From positions 95,160,707 to 95,224,706 of the forward strand of contig CP136067.1 in assembly GCA_032622095.1 (NCBI GenBank): DNA of 64,000 nucleotides. The letters are read 5' to 3'. The position numbers and the translations under genes are program-made. Of this stretch, positions 1-7,520 are shown piece by piece. The DNA comes from Siphonodentalium dalli (taxonomy: Eukaryota > Mollusca > Scaphopoda > Gadilida > Siphonodentaliidae). Below the pieces are notes generated by a model. That model did no database searches. It saw nothing but the letters and a program-made list of their open reading frames with translations, and was not told the origin of the DNA. Each line of letters begins with the position of its first letter. Position 1 is the first letter of the stretch.

Positions 1-8
1 GACTAACT

Positions 9-954
9 TCAAGCTTTTTTCAGATTGAAGTGATGGAAATGCAATGGGTTCGTTTCAATATCGCCATTCATATCTTTGTTTGATACCAAGCCTATGAAAA
101 GTCTCTTTGGCAATTGTCCTTGAAAAAGGTGATCTTCAATTTTTGATCTAAGGCTTGCATCAAGAGTGAATGTTTTCACTTCAACTCTTCTAATCGGTAT
201 TTTCATATTTTTCTGTATTATTGTTTGGTTCAAGTTATTTGCTACTACTGGCATCAGCGTAATTGTACGAACATTGAAAACTGCTGTTTCAAATACTATT
301 TTCCGTTGGCCTGACCAATTAAAGAGAATTTTGGATTCGCTCTATTGAGACGAATTCTTATCTAAATTCCATTTGGTAAGTATTTCTCTTGTAGAAATAT
401 ATATGTGTGTAAACGACCACACAATTCTACCGTTTTAGTGCTATGATTGCTTGGCGAGATATAAATCCATCATTACCACCAGCTTTAGTGTTTTCGGTGA
501 ACTATTTAGCGGTGTCTGGATACCACATTTCTAGTGCGGCAAGTTGATTTTCTTTACATTCACCAGAATAAGCCAATAGATTTTCCATGTAGGCTCGATA
601 AGGATAGGTATCTCCGTTCGCCGTTACAGGTTTGTTATTCAGGTAAATATCGATACTACTGAACATGCTATGGAAAAAGTTGTTAATAGGCGCAATTTCA
701 TCAGTACCATCAACCAAGTTTGTTCCATCTGCTTTTGTGATTTTGAATTTCAGGTACAAATATGATTGATTTACATCTGTCCATTTTTCAGTTTGAGGCG
801 GAATTACAAATTATACCGGTGCGGAATTATTCAAAGAGCTAATCGGGTGATGTTCAATTCATTGTGATTCCAACATCGTTGTCATTGATGGTGGAACATC
901 AGAAGCATCTAACTCGGACTTGCTGCATTCGCATGATCCATTTTGCATCATCAT
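9..954 (-). pseudogene. Polinton major capsid protein (double jelly-roll), broken
   Basis: This is the N-terminal and middle part of the major capsid protein, which forms the trimeric hexon of the predicted virion. The frame opens at the ATG at 954 and keeps family motifs such as ITKADGTNLV and DTYPYRAYMENLL (502-759). A second frame (254-9) carries RRVEVKTFT and GQLPKRLFIGLV, both typical of this family. The first frame has in-frame stops at about 861, 813 and 504. A frameshift near 430 moves the reading to the second frame, which stops at 9-11. Polinton capsid proteins are usually some 500-650 residues, so the C-terminal part is either lost or lies left of the window. It follows the pY-like gene directly, as expected for a capsid module. 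Confidence 0.88.
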
Positions 955-956
955 GA

Positions 957-1337
957 TTAATCAAATATATCGAGAGATCGTTTTGATTTCTTTACAGGCG
1001 TTTTAATGGACTTACTTCTAACTCGTTTGCAAGAAGAATGATTTTTCAAAGGTCGCGATGATCTATTTATGCCATTTTGTGTTGATATTTTCTTTATTGT
1101 TTCCCTTCCAAAAGATTTCAATGCTTCTTTACCTTGTTTCAAAAATACTTCTTTTGGACTTTTACCACAATGAATGATATCTTCGACTGTAGCAAGTCCA
1201 TGCTTGAATACTTGTTGTTTGGCAATCTGACCAATAGGTTTTAGAAACTGTACTACTGTTCTCATTGCAGATTTGAATAGTGAACCAATTCCATTTCCAT
1301 ACTGTCTAGGTACGCCTCTATACACGGGGATCATCAT
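957..1337 (-). CDS. Polinton pY-like small virion protein
   Basis: This is an uninterrupted 126-residue frame between the minor and major capsid genes. The N-terminus reads MMIPVYRGVPRQYGNGIGSL, then a short amphipathic or hydrophobic stretch (FKSAMRTVVQFLKPIG). The middle has GLATVEDIIHCGKSPKEV and the C-terminal third is strongly basic (about residues 92-122, rich in K, R and S). This layout, a glycine-rich or amphipathic head plus a basic tail next to the capsid genes, matches the small Polinton proteins called PY and resembles minor core or cement proteins of adenoviruses. The exact virion role is inferred. It begins 10 bases after the stop of the penton gene. Confidence 0.7.
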   Translation of the reverse strand: MMIPVYRGVPRQYGNGIGSLFKSAMRTVVQFLKPIGQIAKQQVFKHGLATVEDIIHCGKSPKEVFLKQGKEALKSFGRETIKKISTQNGINRSSRPLKNHSSCKRVRSKSIKTPVKKSKRSLDIFD

Positions 1338-1346
1338 AAATACAAA

Positions 1347-2156
1347 TTACTTCGGCGTCGGAAATGCAACTTTACCAGACTTTCCACCCATAAACTGAAT
1401 TGGTTTGCCAGTATCACCAGTTATATACACATTTATGGTATTAAAGCTAGACTTTGATACTGGTACATATTGTAAGTTTTTGAATTCATGCTTAATATGT
1501 TTACCATCATGTATTCTTTTACTCTCGAATGGTGTCACTCGTAATATCGGTGCCTCAACATCACTAAGAATTGTATAATCAGCGATATCAGAATAATCAA
1601 ACAACTGATTATGCTCCGCATTTAAATCAAATCCATATGGAAACTTTATCGAAGGAATAGCAAATGTAGCAGTCACTGATTCTGTTCTGTAACCAAGTTT
1701 ATCCAAAAGAGCTCTGGGGAGTACAAGACCTACTTTGGTGTAACTATTGGTTGAAATTTTAACTCGTTGTTGTGCTTTGGAATATCCGAATTCGAATTCC
1801 AGTTCTGGAATCAATCTGCTTACTGTACTATCAATTACACCTTGAATTGTATCTGTCAAATGTGATGCACCAGAATATGCTCCTTCTGGTATTTTTAATT
1901 CTATACCATTTTCTGGTTTTGAAATTACTACATCACTTATTGGTAACTTGTGCAGGTATTGTAAAATTCTTGGAATGGAAGTTTTTATTTTTATTTTGCA
2001 AGCATCTCCAATAATGTTGTATGTTTCTAATGGTACAATTTGTTCAACCATTGCAACTTCCCAACGCTCTTTATCAATATGTATTGTTTTTGGTAAGTTC
2101 ACTGTGAAACAACATTGTGAGTTGGCTGGGTAAAGTGACATTGAACTATCACTCAT
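1347..2156 (-). CDS. Polinton minor capsid (penton) protein
   Basis: An uninterrupted 269-residue frame opens with MSDSSMSLYPANSQCCFTVN, the recurrent start of Polinton minor capsid proteins (serine-rich, then YPxNxxxxFxVxLP). It continues with the motif ERWEVAMVEQIVP. The family has a single jelly-roll fold and is predicted to form the pentameric vertex of the capsid. The body is beta-rich and has no predicted membrane segment. It is the longest intact gene of the element and sits upstream of the pY-like and major capsid genes in the same direction. The start is well placed: it is the first ATG after the membrane-protein gene, 5 bases downstream of it. Confidence 0.85.
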   Translation of the reverse strand: MSDSSMSLYPANSQCCFTVNLPKTIHIDKERWEVAMVEQIVPLETYNIIGDACKIKIKTSIPRILQYLHKLPISDVVISKPENGIELKIPEGAYSGASHLTDTIQGVIDSTVSRLIPELEFEFGYSKAQQRVKISTNSYTKVGLVLPRALLDKLGYRTESVTATFAIPSIKFPYGFDLNAEHNQLFDYSDIADYTILSDVEAPILRVTPFESKRIHDGKHIKHEFKNLQYVPVSKSSFNTINVYITGDTGKPIQFMGGKSGKVAFPTPK

Positions 2157-2161
2157 GAGAG

Positions 2162-2434
2162 TTATGTAGAATTAATTAATTTTTTCTCAGTATTTTTCAA
2201 TAATTTCAGTCCAGGTGTTGGTAGAATATAACCTAGAGAACTACTTAGAAGAATAAGCCACAATTCTTTGTTTGCGCTCTGGATACTAATGTGTACAATA
2301 GATGTAATTATTATGATATAAATAATAATTATCTGCGTGAAGTAGGTGACTTGGTTCTTAGCAACTTTTTCACCACATAACTTAAATTGTGATGGTTCAT
2401 CGAGATTAATTGAATCTGAATGATTTTGCGACAT
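2162..2434 (-). CDS. Small two-helix membrane protein of the Polinton
   Basis: This is a 90-residue open frame. A polar N-terminal part of about 30 residues is followed by a strongly hydrophobic segment (about residues 34-53, rich in isoleucine) and a second one (about 58-75, LWLILLSSSLGYILPTPG). It then ends in a short basic tail. Two closely spaced transmembrane helices suggest an integral membrane or membrane-active protein. Small membrane proteins are common next to Polinton capsid genes, but I cannot assign this one to a named family. It lies just after the integrase/chromodomain gene and just before the penton gene, and it is not interrupted. Confidence 0.6.
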   Translation of the reverse strand: MSQNHSDSINLDEPSQFKLCGEKVAKNQVTYFTQIIIIYIIIITSIVHISIQSANKELWLILLSSSLGYILPTPGLKLLKNTEKKLINST

Positions 2435-2447
2435 GATATATTCTGTT

Positions 2448-3135
2448 TTATACTAAATTTAAAGCTGGGATCCAAATGTCAAACTTTTTGGGATATCCAA
2501 GCCAATGAACTTTAATTTCTTTTACTGTTTTACCACCCACTCTTCTCTTTCCTTTATCAATAACTGATTCTATTTCATACACCTTACTGTCTTTTATATG
2601 CTGGATTTCATGTTTGTAGAATGATCCATCAATCTCTTCACCATCAATATCAGAAACTTTCTTTGATATTGGATTAGTTTTACAAATTTTATCAACTTTG
2701 AAAATTTCACGAGTCCAGTTTGGTAAATAACGCTTTTCAAATGTTCTTTTGGTTTTGTTGATACGAACCAAGTCACCCACTTTCAGTGTAGATTTTCCTT
2801 TTTTATTCCCTGTTCCATATAGATTTTTGGAAATTTCAGCTTCAGTTTTCAAAGTAACTTCCGACGGTTTCGATTTTATGCTACGGTGATAACTATTGTT
2901 GTAAGAATCGACTAGGGGCTACAAAACATCAATATATCTTGAAGTTTTATTGTGTGTGAAATACTTCCACATACGAGTTTTTAAAGTTCTTTGAAATCGC
3001 TCAACAATACTTGCTTTAGTCTCTGGATTCTCAGTTGTAAAGAAATGAATGCTTTCTGATCGCAGCAATTTAAAAAACTTTTCATTTTTGAATTCAGAAC
3101 CTTTATCAGCTTGAAACGATTTCTGTTTACGTTTT
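2448..3135 (-). pseudogene. Polinton integrase, 5'-truncated, with C-terminal chromodomain
   Basis: The remaining frame has QADKGSEFKNEKFF, which holds the second catalytic Asp of the DDE core, and KASIVERFQRTLKTRMW, which holds the catalytic Glu. Downstream come an SH3-like DNA-binding part with KVGDLVRINK and a chromodomain ending in KVHWLGYPKKFDIWIPAL. Chromodomains usually direct integration toward modified histones. The N-terminal zinc-finger region and the first catalytic Asp are missing. A TAG at 2,919-2,921 interrupts an otherwise continuous frame: the parts before and after it are in phase. Near 3,135 the reading frame runs directly into an unrelated upstream Polinton gene, so an internal deletion probably fused the two. 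It cannot be active. Confidence 0.87.
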
Positions 3136-3590
3136 GAAGATTTTCTTTGTCGTACTATATCATTGAGGAGATCAACAATATTTGATCCTCTAATAACCTT
3201 TTCACCATATGTTAATTGTCCATGTTCATCAAACTTCATTTGCGGATGTTTTGAAATCAGTTGTAAAAGTTGTTCAGCTTTTTTCTCATCTTTAACGGAA
3301 TACTTTCTAGCACATCCCTATGATGATGATTAAATGGTTGTTTCGTTTTTCGGGGTTGAAATAGCTTTAACTGATTTTTGAGAAGTTTTCAATTTGTGCA
3401 AAGTTGTACCATATAATTGAACCTTCTCAGATTCTGACAAATTTTCATCAGAAACTGAATTCAATTCTCTGCTTAGTTTTGAAACATTCGTAATTTCAGG
3501 ATTAGGTGGTAATTTCGGATTAGTTAGACTCATTCTCCATTTTTTAATGTCATCCAACATTTTGAAGGGAACAGCGATAATTTTCTTCAT
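3136..3590 (-). pseudogene. Polinton accessory gene of unknown function, C-terminus lost
   Basis: The start MKKIIAVPFKMLDDIKKW and the stretch SESEKVQLYGTTLHKLK are patterns I know from an uncharacterised gene found in many Polintons. The later part (before 3,140) has EKVIRGSNIVDLLNDIVRQR, also recurrent in that family's C-terminal region. Two stops (about 3,330 and 3,318) interrupt one continuous frame. After the RQRKSSKRK stretch the frame passes into integrase sequence, so the true C-terminus is deleted. The start lies 3 bases after the stop of the upstream pX-like gene. The function is unknown, and the length and mixed hydrophobic/charged layout suggest a virion-associated or core protein. 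Confidence 0.65.
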
Positions 3591-3592
3591 GT

Positions 3593-3911
3593 TTAACCGC
3601 GAAGTATTCCAGCGACTGCTTTACCAAGTAACGGTGCTAGCATAAGAAGTGGTAAAAAACCTCACTTCTGGTTTAAGATGTTGATTTACACGCAAATTCT
3701 CTGAGGTGTCTACACCTCGGACGAAGTTTGCGATTCTGAGCTTCTGTTAGTTTTACATTGCCTTTAAAAATATTTTTACAGCATTCTGACATGCAATCAA
3801 TCACTCTCTTTGGGGCAATTTTATCATTTTGTTCCGAAAATGAGTTGGTGCCTGATTCATAGCCATTACAAAACTACCATATTTTTTAATCAGTGGAGTT
3901 TTTTTCGCCAT
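3593..3911 (-). pseudogene. Polinton pX-like core protein, frameshifted
   Basis: The ATG at 3,911 begins a frame that stops after about 36 codons near 3,805. The next frame continues with SECCKNIFKGNVKLTEAQ and a basic stretch (NRKLRPRCRHLRE), and it stops near 3,672. A third frame then ends with FLPLLMLAPLLGKAVAGIL, a hydrophobic glycine-rich tail ending at 3,593. A conserved cysteine/GNV motif, a basic middle and a hydrophobic tail are the hallmarks of the Polinton PX proteins, which are compared with the adenovirus pX/mu DNA-condensing peptide. Two small indels have split the gene, which is too fragmented for ORF callers. Confidence 0.72.
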
Positions 3912-3947
3912 CTTTACTCTTCAACAGTTGAATGTCAAATGACTGAA

Positions 3948-4320
3948 TTACTTTTTACTTTTATGTTTATTAAAATTACGATCAAATGCCATCAAAGCTA
4001 ATTTTGATGGGTTTGAAAGATTCATAATTTTTGAGTATCGTTGAACCAACGGGTAATGTTCTGCTTCTTGAACTGATGGAATTGGTTGCGGACCATTATC
4101 GTTGAGTGGTTTAAATCTAGCAAATGTATAATTTAATCCAGTAGAATTTACTCTAGCTGGAGTAGTTCGCTGTGCAATTGTAGAATTTACTCTAACTGGA
4201 CTAGCTCGCTGTGCAATCGTAGCATTTACTCTATTTGATCTAACTCGTGCAATTGATTTATTTTCTTTTTGTCTGAGCAGACTTCTCCACCGAGAAAACC
4301 ACCGCCACCAGTTTTTAAAA
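3948..4320 (-). pseudogene. Unknown Polinton ORF remnant with a 13-residue tandem repeat
   Basis: One frame stays open from about 4,320 to the TAA at 3,948-3,950. Its first part is arginine and tryptophan rich. It then has about two and a half tandem copies of a 13-residue unit, of which VNSTIAQRTTPAR is one; the underlying DNA unit is 39 bp (4,136-4,240). The rest contains EAEHYPLVQRYSKIMNL and PSKLALMAFDRNF, which look like ordinary folded protein. No start codon is evident, and its first part overlaps the end of the upstream pX-like gene in another frame, so it is probably 5'-damaged. I do not recognise the family. The long open frame inside the gene array supports a real gene remnant. Confidence 0.5.
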
Positions 4321-4491
4321 GTATTTTCGTTTATGAATCGATATGAGTTCTACTGTCAGCTATTTTCTTCAGCTCTTTTTTTTGTGTTTTTGCAGGAATG
4401 TTCGTGTCTGCTTTGGAAGCTTTAAGTGATCATCAAGTATTAATTTAGCGATAGTCGAAAATACACTCAAGACTGCTTCATGCGACTCCAT
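4265..4491 (-). pseudogene. Second pX-like basic/hydrophobic Polinton protein, broken
   Basis: The ATG at 4,491 opens MESHEAVLSVFSTIAKLIL, followed by a lysine-rich stretch and a stop after about 40 codons. The next frame reads LKKIADSRTHIDS, then a stop, then KILLKTGGGGFLGGE. A short helical N-terminus, a basic middle and a GGGFLG tail are again a PX-like layout, so this may be a paralogue or a displaced copy of the gene at 3.6-3.9 kb. The poly-A run near 4,377 is the likely site of the frameshift. It starts 37 bases after the stop of the ATPase gene. Confidence 0.5.
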
Positions 4492-4527
4492 GATTATAAA
4501 TGAAATATTATGTTGATACACTTATCT

Positions 4528-5170
4528 TTATACTGATGAATATATTACCGCACCTCGATCGTCATTTGTGAGCCAGCGATGGAAAATATCAGTTTTAAGT
4601 CTCAACGATTTATCCGTTTTTGGGTGAAAATCGAGTAGTAAATAATCATGATTGGTTGAAGTTGCATCATCATATGCTTGCATTAAGTGAAGTATTTGCA
4701 TTTGAGAGGCAAGAATTTTTATTTGGCCTTTATCACGCACACTTTGAAATAATACCATGTAATGTGCATTCAAACTCAAAGTTCTACTCGCTTTAGATTT
4801 CTGAAACATGTTTTGGGTTATGTAAATAACAGACGTATTTCTGTGATGTCCTTTTCTTGTAAACCACAACATAATTTTTTCTTCATCTTTATCACCTAAC
4901 ATGTCATCAAAAACGACAAGGTGCGGTAAGTCTGTGTCATCGACAAGTTCATTGTCATCATCCGGTATTCCATTTATAAATATTGTGAAATTCTTGCATC
5001 TGATTATAGGTATTTTGCCATTCTTTGTAACACCAAACGACTTTGTATGGAACAGGTTTGAACAAATCATCTTTATATTCGATTAATTTCTTAACAAAAT
5101 CTGTTTTACCACAACCACTTGGCCCCGATATGAAAATGTTACAGGGATGTTTGAACAATGATTCATCCAT
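4528..5170 (-). pseudogene. Polinton genome-packaging ATPase (FtsK/HerA superfamily), one frameshift
   Basis: The first frame starts at 5,170 with the Walker A motif GPSGCGKT at residues 15-22 and continues through VVWCYKEWQNTYNQMQ. The second frame (to 4,528) has the Walker B strand LPHLVVFDDMLG, then the family motif SVIYITQNMFQK and LSLNAHYMVLFQSVRDKGQI, ending near RWLTNDDRGAV. These blocks define the A32/FtsK-like packaging ATPase that pumps DNA into the capsid. A single frameshift between about 4,985 and 5,010 separates the two frames; otherwise the gene is well kept at around 210 residues in total, a normal length. The start overlaps the end of the upstream gene by 8 bases. Confidence 0.9.
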
Positions 5171-5612
5171 CTTTGCCCTGAGTTAGATCATGTAAGACTG
5201 ATTGGGATTGTTCCGAATCAACCTTTTTTATTTTTAATGAAGAGTCACCATAACTCCAGATTATTCCAAATGTCCATATGAGTTCATTATCTAAGTCTGA
5301 AATAGGTCTAGTGGTTTTTACAATATAATCCAAAGACACTTTTTCTTCAAATAACTTTTCAGCAGTGAAAATTGTACATGGTTCTCGGAGAGTAATGTAT
5401 CCATATATTCTCATCACCTCTTCGAATTTCAAAGTTTTTTCATTGAGAATCCTGTCTTGATATTCAGCAAAACGAATACAATTATTTTCAACTAATTCAC
5501 GAATTTCGTTTATTTTGTTTTTAGGAAAACCATAAAATATCCAATAATCTGGAAACAGTTGATCCAATATATCCATTAAGAAATCAGTTTCAAATTCTGA
5601 TCTCTCAATCAA
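5163..5612 (-). CDS. Unrecognised Polinton gene between polymerase and ATPase
   Basis: The frame of about 149 codons from 5,612 opens only with a TTG; the first ATG, giving MDILDQLFPDYW, is some 15 codons in. It contains charged helical stretches (about residues 35-75) and ends QSVLHDLTQGKDG, overlapping the ATPase start by 8 bases. It is in phase with the frame that closes the polymerase region, separated from it by one TGA at 5,622-5,624 with three codons between. It may therefore be the second half of a longer gene or of a polymerase fusion. There are no catalytic motifs that I can see, and it does not look like the Polinton cysteine protease. Confidence 0.5.
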   Translation of the reverse strand: MIERSEFETDFLMDILDQLFPDYWIFYGFPKNKINEIRELVENNCIRFAEYQDRILNEKTLKFEEVMRIYGYITLREPCTIFTAEKLFEEKVSLDYIVKTTRPISDLDNELIWTFGIIWSYGDSSLKIKKVDSEQSQSVLHDLTQGKDG

Positions 5613-5621
5613 ACATCTCAG

Positions 5622-6449
5622 TCAATTCTGCCCCTCAGAGAAATGTCCGTTCAGCAAAGTCTGCACTATAATTTTACTTTCCCTCAAACACCAAGTTTGC
5701 TTAAGTTCTCGTTTGATTTCTTGATCCATTTTTGACATTTCGATCAAGTTATTATAAATTTTCAAAAGCATCTCTGCTGGTAACACATCAATTCCATCCA
5801 TAAGGAATTGTGTTGTATTCACCAAAACAAGTCGTTTGGTGTACACAGATCGGAATGTTTTTGTTTGCTCTTCACTAATTACTTCTCGGTTCTTTGTGCG
5901 TTTAATTCTGCATGGATAGTTTATGACACGTTGAAAATTAGACCGGTCGTTAACACATTCAACCATTGAATGAAAATGTATTTTCTGTTTAGTTTTATAA
6001 TCCAGAGTGATACCCTTGACCTTACATACAGATTTTATGACACCATCTTTCACGTACTGATATCCATAATTTTTCGGTCCTAATCCTACAAATTTCATGA
6101 TTTTAGCATCTGGATGCTCATCAGTCCATTTACCAAGGTAGCTGTCTTCAGTTTTGATATTTTCTTTTTCTGGATAGAAAATATACATACAGCTATCGGT
6201 GTCGAAATACAACACCCTATCTTAGAGTTTTTCTAAAACTTTATACAACTTCAAGCGTGCATATGCTGTGACAAATGATGCAACAACTACATTGGCAGAT
6301 GGATGTGGTTCTATAATATCGGTTTTATTTTCATAGCTGAATAATATGAATTTATCCTGTTCAAAAATTTCAACTGCTTTGACGGTGATATTTTTATCAG
6401 TTAGTAGTTCAAAATATCTGGATGGTTCTGAGATATAATCAGCAGTCAT
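5622..6449 (-). pseudogene. Protein-primed DNA polymerase B of the Polinton, 5'-truncated
   Basis: The first kept part (6,449-6,222) covers the palm region after motif B, with ISEPSRYFELLTDKN and ANVVVASFVTAYARLKLY. A TAG at 6,222 stops the frame. It then continues in phase with the motif C catalytic sequence YFDTDS (the two Asp bind metal) and the thumb part, GLGPKNYGYQYVKDG and CKVKGITLDYKTKQK, up to TKRLVL. The exonuclease domain, the terminal-protein region and motifs A and B are missing upstream of 6,449. After the usual polymerase end the frame runs on with IDVLPAEMLLKIYNNL and a helical tail to 5,622, which may be a separate small gene or a fusion. The enzyme copied the element with a protein primer; this copy is dead. 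Confidence 0.9.
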
Positions 6450-6687
6450 CGTCCGTGTCAGAGCATAAAAGCGACGCGATTTTTCATCACGTCGTCATTT
6501 CACTGACGACTGAATAGCACACCGAACGCTCACCATGGATCCACGATTGCATAGTTCTTGCCGCGCTGGGGGATACAGACAGGCCAGCCGTGCAATTGTG
6601 CCATTTGGTTGCGACGTTTCCAAGATAACTTCCAGATTTATTCAAACCCAAATACACAGTACAGTTTCTTTTGAAACCATCCAAAAC
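6450..6687 (+). other. Unexplained DNA replacing the 5' half of the polymerase gene
   Basis: Where the polymerase exonuclease and motif A/B coding should be, there is sequence of higher GC content that does not translate into polymerase in any frame. Open frames exist on both strands (6,487-6,684 minus and 6,535-6,765 plus), but I recognise neither. The segment ends on the plus strand in a histone-type 3' stem-loop. It may be a captured gene 3' end, or a rearranged part of the Polinton. Confidence 0.4.
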
Positions 6688-6703
6688 GGCCCTTTTAAGG
6701 GCC
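6688..6703 (+). promoter_or_regulatory. Histone-type 3'-end stem-loop (plus strand)
   Basis: The 16-base motif GGCCCTTTTAAGGGCC gives a 6-bp stem and a 4-base loop (TTTA). It is preceded by CCAAAAC and followed by TCACAAA, close to the flanks of replication-dependent histone mRNA ends, where SLBP binds. A purine-rich CAAAAGATA follows about 11 bases later and could pair with U7 snRNA. No histone coding sequence was found upstream. Confidence 0.6.
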
Positions 6704-6927
6704 TCACAAATATTTCAAAAGATACGCTCTACCATTGCTACCGTACGATTTGTTCATTCTCCTGAACTGGGAGAGAATGTTTACATAATTTCTCCAATCC
6801 AAGTTCATTCATCATGAACTTTGCTTGGAGAAAATGTTCACAAAATTTATCAAAGAATACTTCATATCTATAATGCGATCACCATGTAGCATAATAATAC
6901 AGAGCATATCTTTCGTGAATTTTAAGT
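6704..6927. other. Spacer between two convergent histone-type stem-loops
   Basis: These 224 bases are AT-rich with no open frame of note. A weak inverted pair (TTCATTCTCCTGAACTGGGA; AATCCAAGTTCATTCATCAT) lies near 6,755-6,820. Nothing else is recognised. Confidence 0.5.
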
Positions 6928-6943
6928 GGCCCTGAAAAGGGCC
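6928..6943 (-). promoter_or_regulatory. Histone-type 3'-end stem-loop (minus strand) with U7-type downstream element
   Basis: Read on the minus strand this is GGCCCTTTTCAGGGCC: a 6-bp stem and the canonical TTTC loop. It is preceded by AAAC and followed by AC. Some 10 bases further on is CACGAAAGA (6,909-6,917), one base from the sea-urchin histone downstream element CAAGAAAGA that pairs with U7 snRNA. It lies 19 bases after the stop codon of the small ORF ending at 6,963, so it would define that transcript's 3' end. Confidence 0.72.
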
Positions 6944-6962
6944 GTTTAAACTAATATAAAAA

Positions 6963-7411
6963 TCATTTCTTTTGTTTCTTCATCACTGTTAAATCTTTAC
7001 CGAGTGATCCAAATGTTGATTGCTTCGTATGTTCTTTCTGGAAACAATGTACCTCAATTGTTATGTCAATCGTGTGAGGTTTCAAGTTGATTGTACATTC
7101 AGCCGGTCTTTGTGTTAACTGCTTTCGCAAGTCCTTCATTTCCTGACAAATATTCCGTAACAACTTTGTCTGTTCTTCCCATTGTGAACTGTTGATAACT
7201 TGGTATATAACAGGTTGAATCGTTTGTTGTGTTTTCACCGGCGGTATATACACTGGTTGTTGATCCGTTCGGATACACCGTTGGTACCTGTTGCTGTTCT
7301 ACCCGTGGTGTCACATTACCTGCATACAGCGGAGTCGACATTTGCGTTGTTGCAGGAAAATGATCGTACTGTACAACAATAGTCTTACTTAAATTCCGTT
7401 ACTGGATCCAT
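6963..7411 (-). pseudogene. Small Polinton-associated gene with coiled-coil-like core, frameshifted
   Basis: An ATG at 7,411 opens MDPVTEFK and then a stop. The next frame runs through an in-frame ATG at 7,341 (MSTPLYAGNVTPRVEQQQVP). Near 7,255 the reading passes to a third frame, which continues with IQPVIYQVINSSQWEEQ and a heptad-like charged stretch (TKLLRNICQEMKDLRKQL), ending KKQKK at 6,963. The proline/glutamine-rich head and the helical core suggest a regulatory or structural protein, but I do not recognise the family. It is the first gene of the minus-strand array, lies behind a CRE/TATA-like region, and is followed by a histone-type stem-loop. Confidence 0.55.
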
Positions 7412-7477
7412 GTTTCAAAATAACGCTAACGTTAATGACGTTACAATTTACGCATGTAATAAAGGTAACATCTTTGA

Positions 7478-7520
7478 GGATAAATTTTATGAGATGCGCG
7501 GGCGTCGCTGATGACGTCAT
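7478..7520 (-). promoter_or_regulatory. CRE plus TATA-like promoter region of the first Polinton gene
   Basis: The perfect ATGACGTCAT palindrome at 7,511-7,520 contains the full CRE octamer TGACGTCA, the binding site of CREB/ATF factors. On the minus strand a TATA-like CATAAAATTTATC follows at about 7,478-7,491. The first ATG of the array is at 7,411. Order and spacing fit a core promoter directed into the Polinton genes; this is inference from motifs only. Confidence 0.4.

Larger units (their letters stand above)
1..7520 (-). mobile_element. Degraded Polinton/Maverick (adintovirus-like) element, left end outside the window
   Basis: At least ten genes lie head to tail on the minus strand and together form a Polinton gene set: protein-primed family B DNA polymerase, retroviral-type integrase with chromodomain, FtsK/HerA-type packaging ATPase, major and minor capsid proteins, and pX/pY-like small proteins. 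Polintons are large self-synthesising DNA transposons that encode virion proteins. Most genes carry stops, frameshifts or deletions, so this copy is dead. Terminal inverted repeats were not identified: the capsid side is cut by the window edge, and the other end should lie beyond the promoter-like site near 7.5 kb. No adenain-like protease gene was found. The element class is quite certain; its outer limits are not. Confidence 0.93.

Noticed and set aside
6487-6765. Possible histone coding sequence upstream of the plus-strand stem-loop
   Set aside because: All three plus-strand frames were read and none shows H1, H2A, H2B, H3 or H4 sequence. Only the 3' end signal is present.
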